From assembly GCF_002968575.1 (NCBI RefSeq), contig NZ_PVBM01000004.1, positions 186,001 to 250,000 of the forward strand: DNA of 64,000 bases, written 5' to 3'. The notes under the pieces are model-generated. The model had not been told where the DNA came from. It worked only from the letters and a program-made list of their open reading frames with translations, and searched no databases. Positions 62,853 to 64,000 of the stretch are shown here, piece after piece; within the stretch, counting starts at the first letter, position 1; the number at the start of each line of letters is the position of its first letter. The translations under genes and the position numbers were made by a program. Source of the DNA: Neorhizobium huautlense (GTDB taxonomy: Bacteria; Pseudomonadota; Alphaproteobacteria; Rhizobiales; Rhizobiaceae).

Positions 62853-63971
62853 TCACTCCGCTGCGGTAAGAGCTGGGCGGTTCGCCGAAAGGAGGCGTAA
62901 GTAAAGCGCCATCACCGCATCGGCCTGCGCCTCCAGACTGTACTTTTCCGATCGGACAAGCCCCTCTTCGGCAAGTGTTGTTCGCAGGGAAACGTCGCGC
63001 GAAAGCCGATTGATGGCGTCGACAAATGCCCGCGGTTCACGGGGATCGGCAAACAAGGCAGCTCCGTCCCAGAGTTCCCCGTAGGTGGGTATATCCGCCA
63101 GCACCAAAGCGCTTCCGCTTCTGGCCGCCTCCAGGGCAACAAGGCCGAAGGGCTCGTAAACGGATGGAGATGCGACGATTGCCGCCCGAGCCATCATCGC
63201 CATAGCGTCCGTGTGGGCAAGCTCGCCGCTGTGAACAGCGTTGCGAATGGGGAGATACTGGCCATTAGGTCCATGGCACGCACCCGCCATTACTAGCGGC
63301 CATTTTATCTGACCTGCTGCAGCGTCCAGGATGACGCCGTTCTTTCCATCATCCCACCAGCGGGCTGCGGCGAAGACAAAATCCTCCTTGTCCCGTGAGC
63401 GCGCCGCGACCCGGCTCGCATTGTAGACAACCTGCAATCCGTCGATCGGGCCATATGCCCGACGCAGCATCGCCGCATGGCTATGGCTCGGTGAAAGCAC
63501 GGCGTCCGCGCGATCGAAGCCTCTATAATTCAATCGAAATTGCCATTGCCACTCGTTAGGCACTGTCTGGCCGCGCACTGCGGCAAACCAAGTGACGACA
63601 CAGGAATGCGACACCACCACCACCGGCACCGACGTTTCCAGCCCCACTGCCTGGGAAGGCAGATTGAGATGGACGAGGTCGATATTTTCTCGTTCTATAA
63701 GATCGTCGAGGAGGCGAGGAACCTGTTTCAACGCCTCTTCATCTTCGACCAGCCAGTCGAGCGGGGCGTCCAGCCAGACGAAGCTGCCGATAGACTCCGC
63801 CTCCCGCACCTGTTCGGATGATGGTCGTGGCCCGAAAGCGGCAAACACCGTCTCGACGCCTTTCGACCGCAATCCCAACGCCAGATCGAGCCCGTAGCGC
63901 CAGACCCCGCCAACCGCATCGACGGTCATCAATACTCGGCCGAGTTCCGGCCGTCCGTCTTGTGCCGTCAT
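62853..63971 (-). CDS. GT4-type glycosyltransferase
   Basis: A 372-aa GT-B glycosyltransferase. The N-terminal acceptor domain has the glycine-rich loop DAVGGVWRYGLDLALGL. The C-terminal donor domain carries the E-x7-E motif (E273 to E281 in YEPFGLVALEAARSG). GGAAGGTG lies upstream of ATG 63971. It is the first gene visible in the minus-strand operon, which very probably continues beyond the window edge. Confidence 0.87.
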   Translation of the reverse strand: MTAQDGRPELGRVLMTVDAVGGVWRYGLDLALGLRSKGVETVFAAFGPRPSSEQVREAESIGSFVWLDAPLDWLVEDEEALKQVPRLLDDLIERENIDLVHLNLPSQAVGLETSVPVVVVSHSCVVTWFAAVRGQTVPNEWQWQFRLNYRGFDRADAVLSPSHSHAAMLRRAYGPIDGLQVVYNASRVAARSRDKEDFVFAAARWWDDGKNGVILDAAAGQIKWPLVMAGACHGPNGQYLPIRNAVHSGELAHTDAMAMMARAAIVASPSVYEPFGLVALEAARSGSALVLADIPTYGELWDGAALFADPREPRAFVDAINRLSRDVSLRTTLAEEGLVRSEKYSLEAQADAVMALYLRLLSANRPALTAAE

Positions 63972-64000
63972 GCCCGCACCTTCCGCTTTTCCGGGAGGCG

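Overview
The window looks like an accessory replicon or catabolic island of a Rhizobiaceae-type alphaproteobacterium (Rhizobium/Agrobacterium/Sinorhizobium relatives). The evidence is high GC, tightly packed operons with many ATGA start/stop overlaps, six solute-import ABC systems in 64 kb, a glpRDSTPQUV-type glycerol ABC operon of the kind known from Rhizobium leguminosarum, a kduI/GH105/GH28 pectin-oligomer cluster, and an inverted pair of short palindromes resembling rhizobial intergenic repeats. I saw no rRNA, tRNA, transposase, phage gene, CRISPR array or replication gene.

Layout. (1) 1-12816: uptake and intracellular breakdown of pectin or rhamnogalacturonan oligosaccharides. It holds a DUF2264 protein (5' end outside the window), kduI, a CUT1 solute-binding protein (- strand), an unassigned 839-aa enzyme-like protein, GH105, GH28, a MalK-type ATPase, two permeases and a LacI-family regulator. 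None of the enzymes has a signal peptide, so oligomers are probably imported and then cut in the cytoplasm. (2) 12905-16058: a type I secretion ABC protein and its membrane fusion partner, with no visible substrate gene. (3) 16280-24697 (- strand): glpR, glpD, glpS, glpT, glpP, glpQ, glpU, glpV, ending in a strong terminator. (4) 24790-37108: a divergent cluster. On - are a DHDPS/NAL-family lyase, a cytoplasmic sialidase-like protein, an iron-type alcohol dehydrogenase and PdxA2. On + are a Tat-type family 5 binding protein, two permeases, two ATPases, a DUF1537 sugar-acid kinase and a FadR-type GntR regulator. The gene set predicts a sugar-acid pathway ending in DHAP, next to the glycerol genes. 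(5) 37098-46996: a dipeptide-type ABC operon (- strand) followed by a CocE/NonD hydrolase and a CapA-like protein, with a divergent LysR regulator. (6) 47115-57622: an enolase-superfamily dehydratase-like gene, a LacI regulator, and two CUT2 sugar transporters. One (Frc-like) is split across a divergent promoter; the other (Rbs-like) follows an extended SDR. An operator-like palindrome is shared between the LacI gene's upstream region and the divergent CUT2 promoter. (7) 57714-64000 (- strand, continuing past the window): a surface-glycan-type operon with a GT4 glycosyltransferase, three CgeB-family glycosyltransferase-like proteins, a UDP-glucuronate decarboxylase-like SDR and a SAM methyltransferase.

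The most interesting items are the 839-aa orphan protein in the pectin cluster, the uncharacterised sugar-acid catabolic cluster in region 4, the tandem CgeB operon, the matched asymmetric degeneration of the two Glp ATPases, and several operator palindromes placed at the genes they would control. All functional statements come from reading the sequence and from family knowledge; no database search was run.
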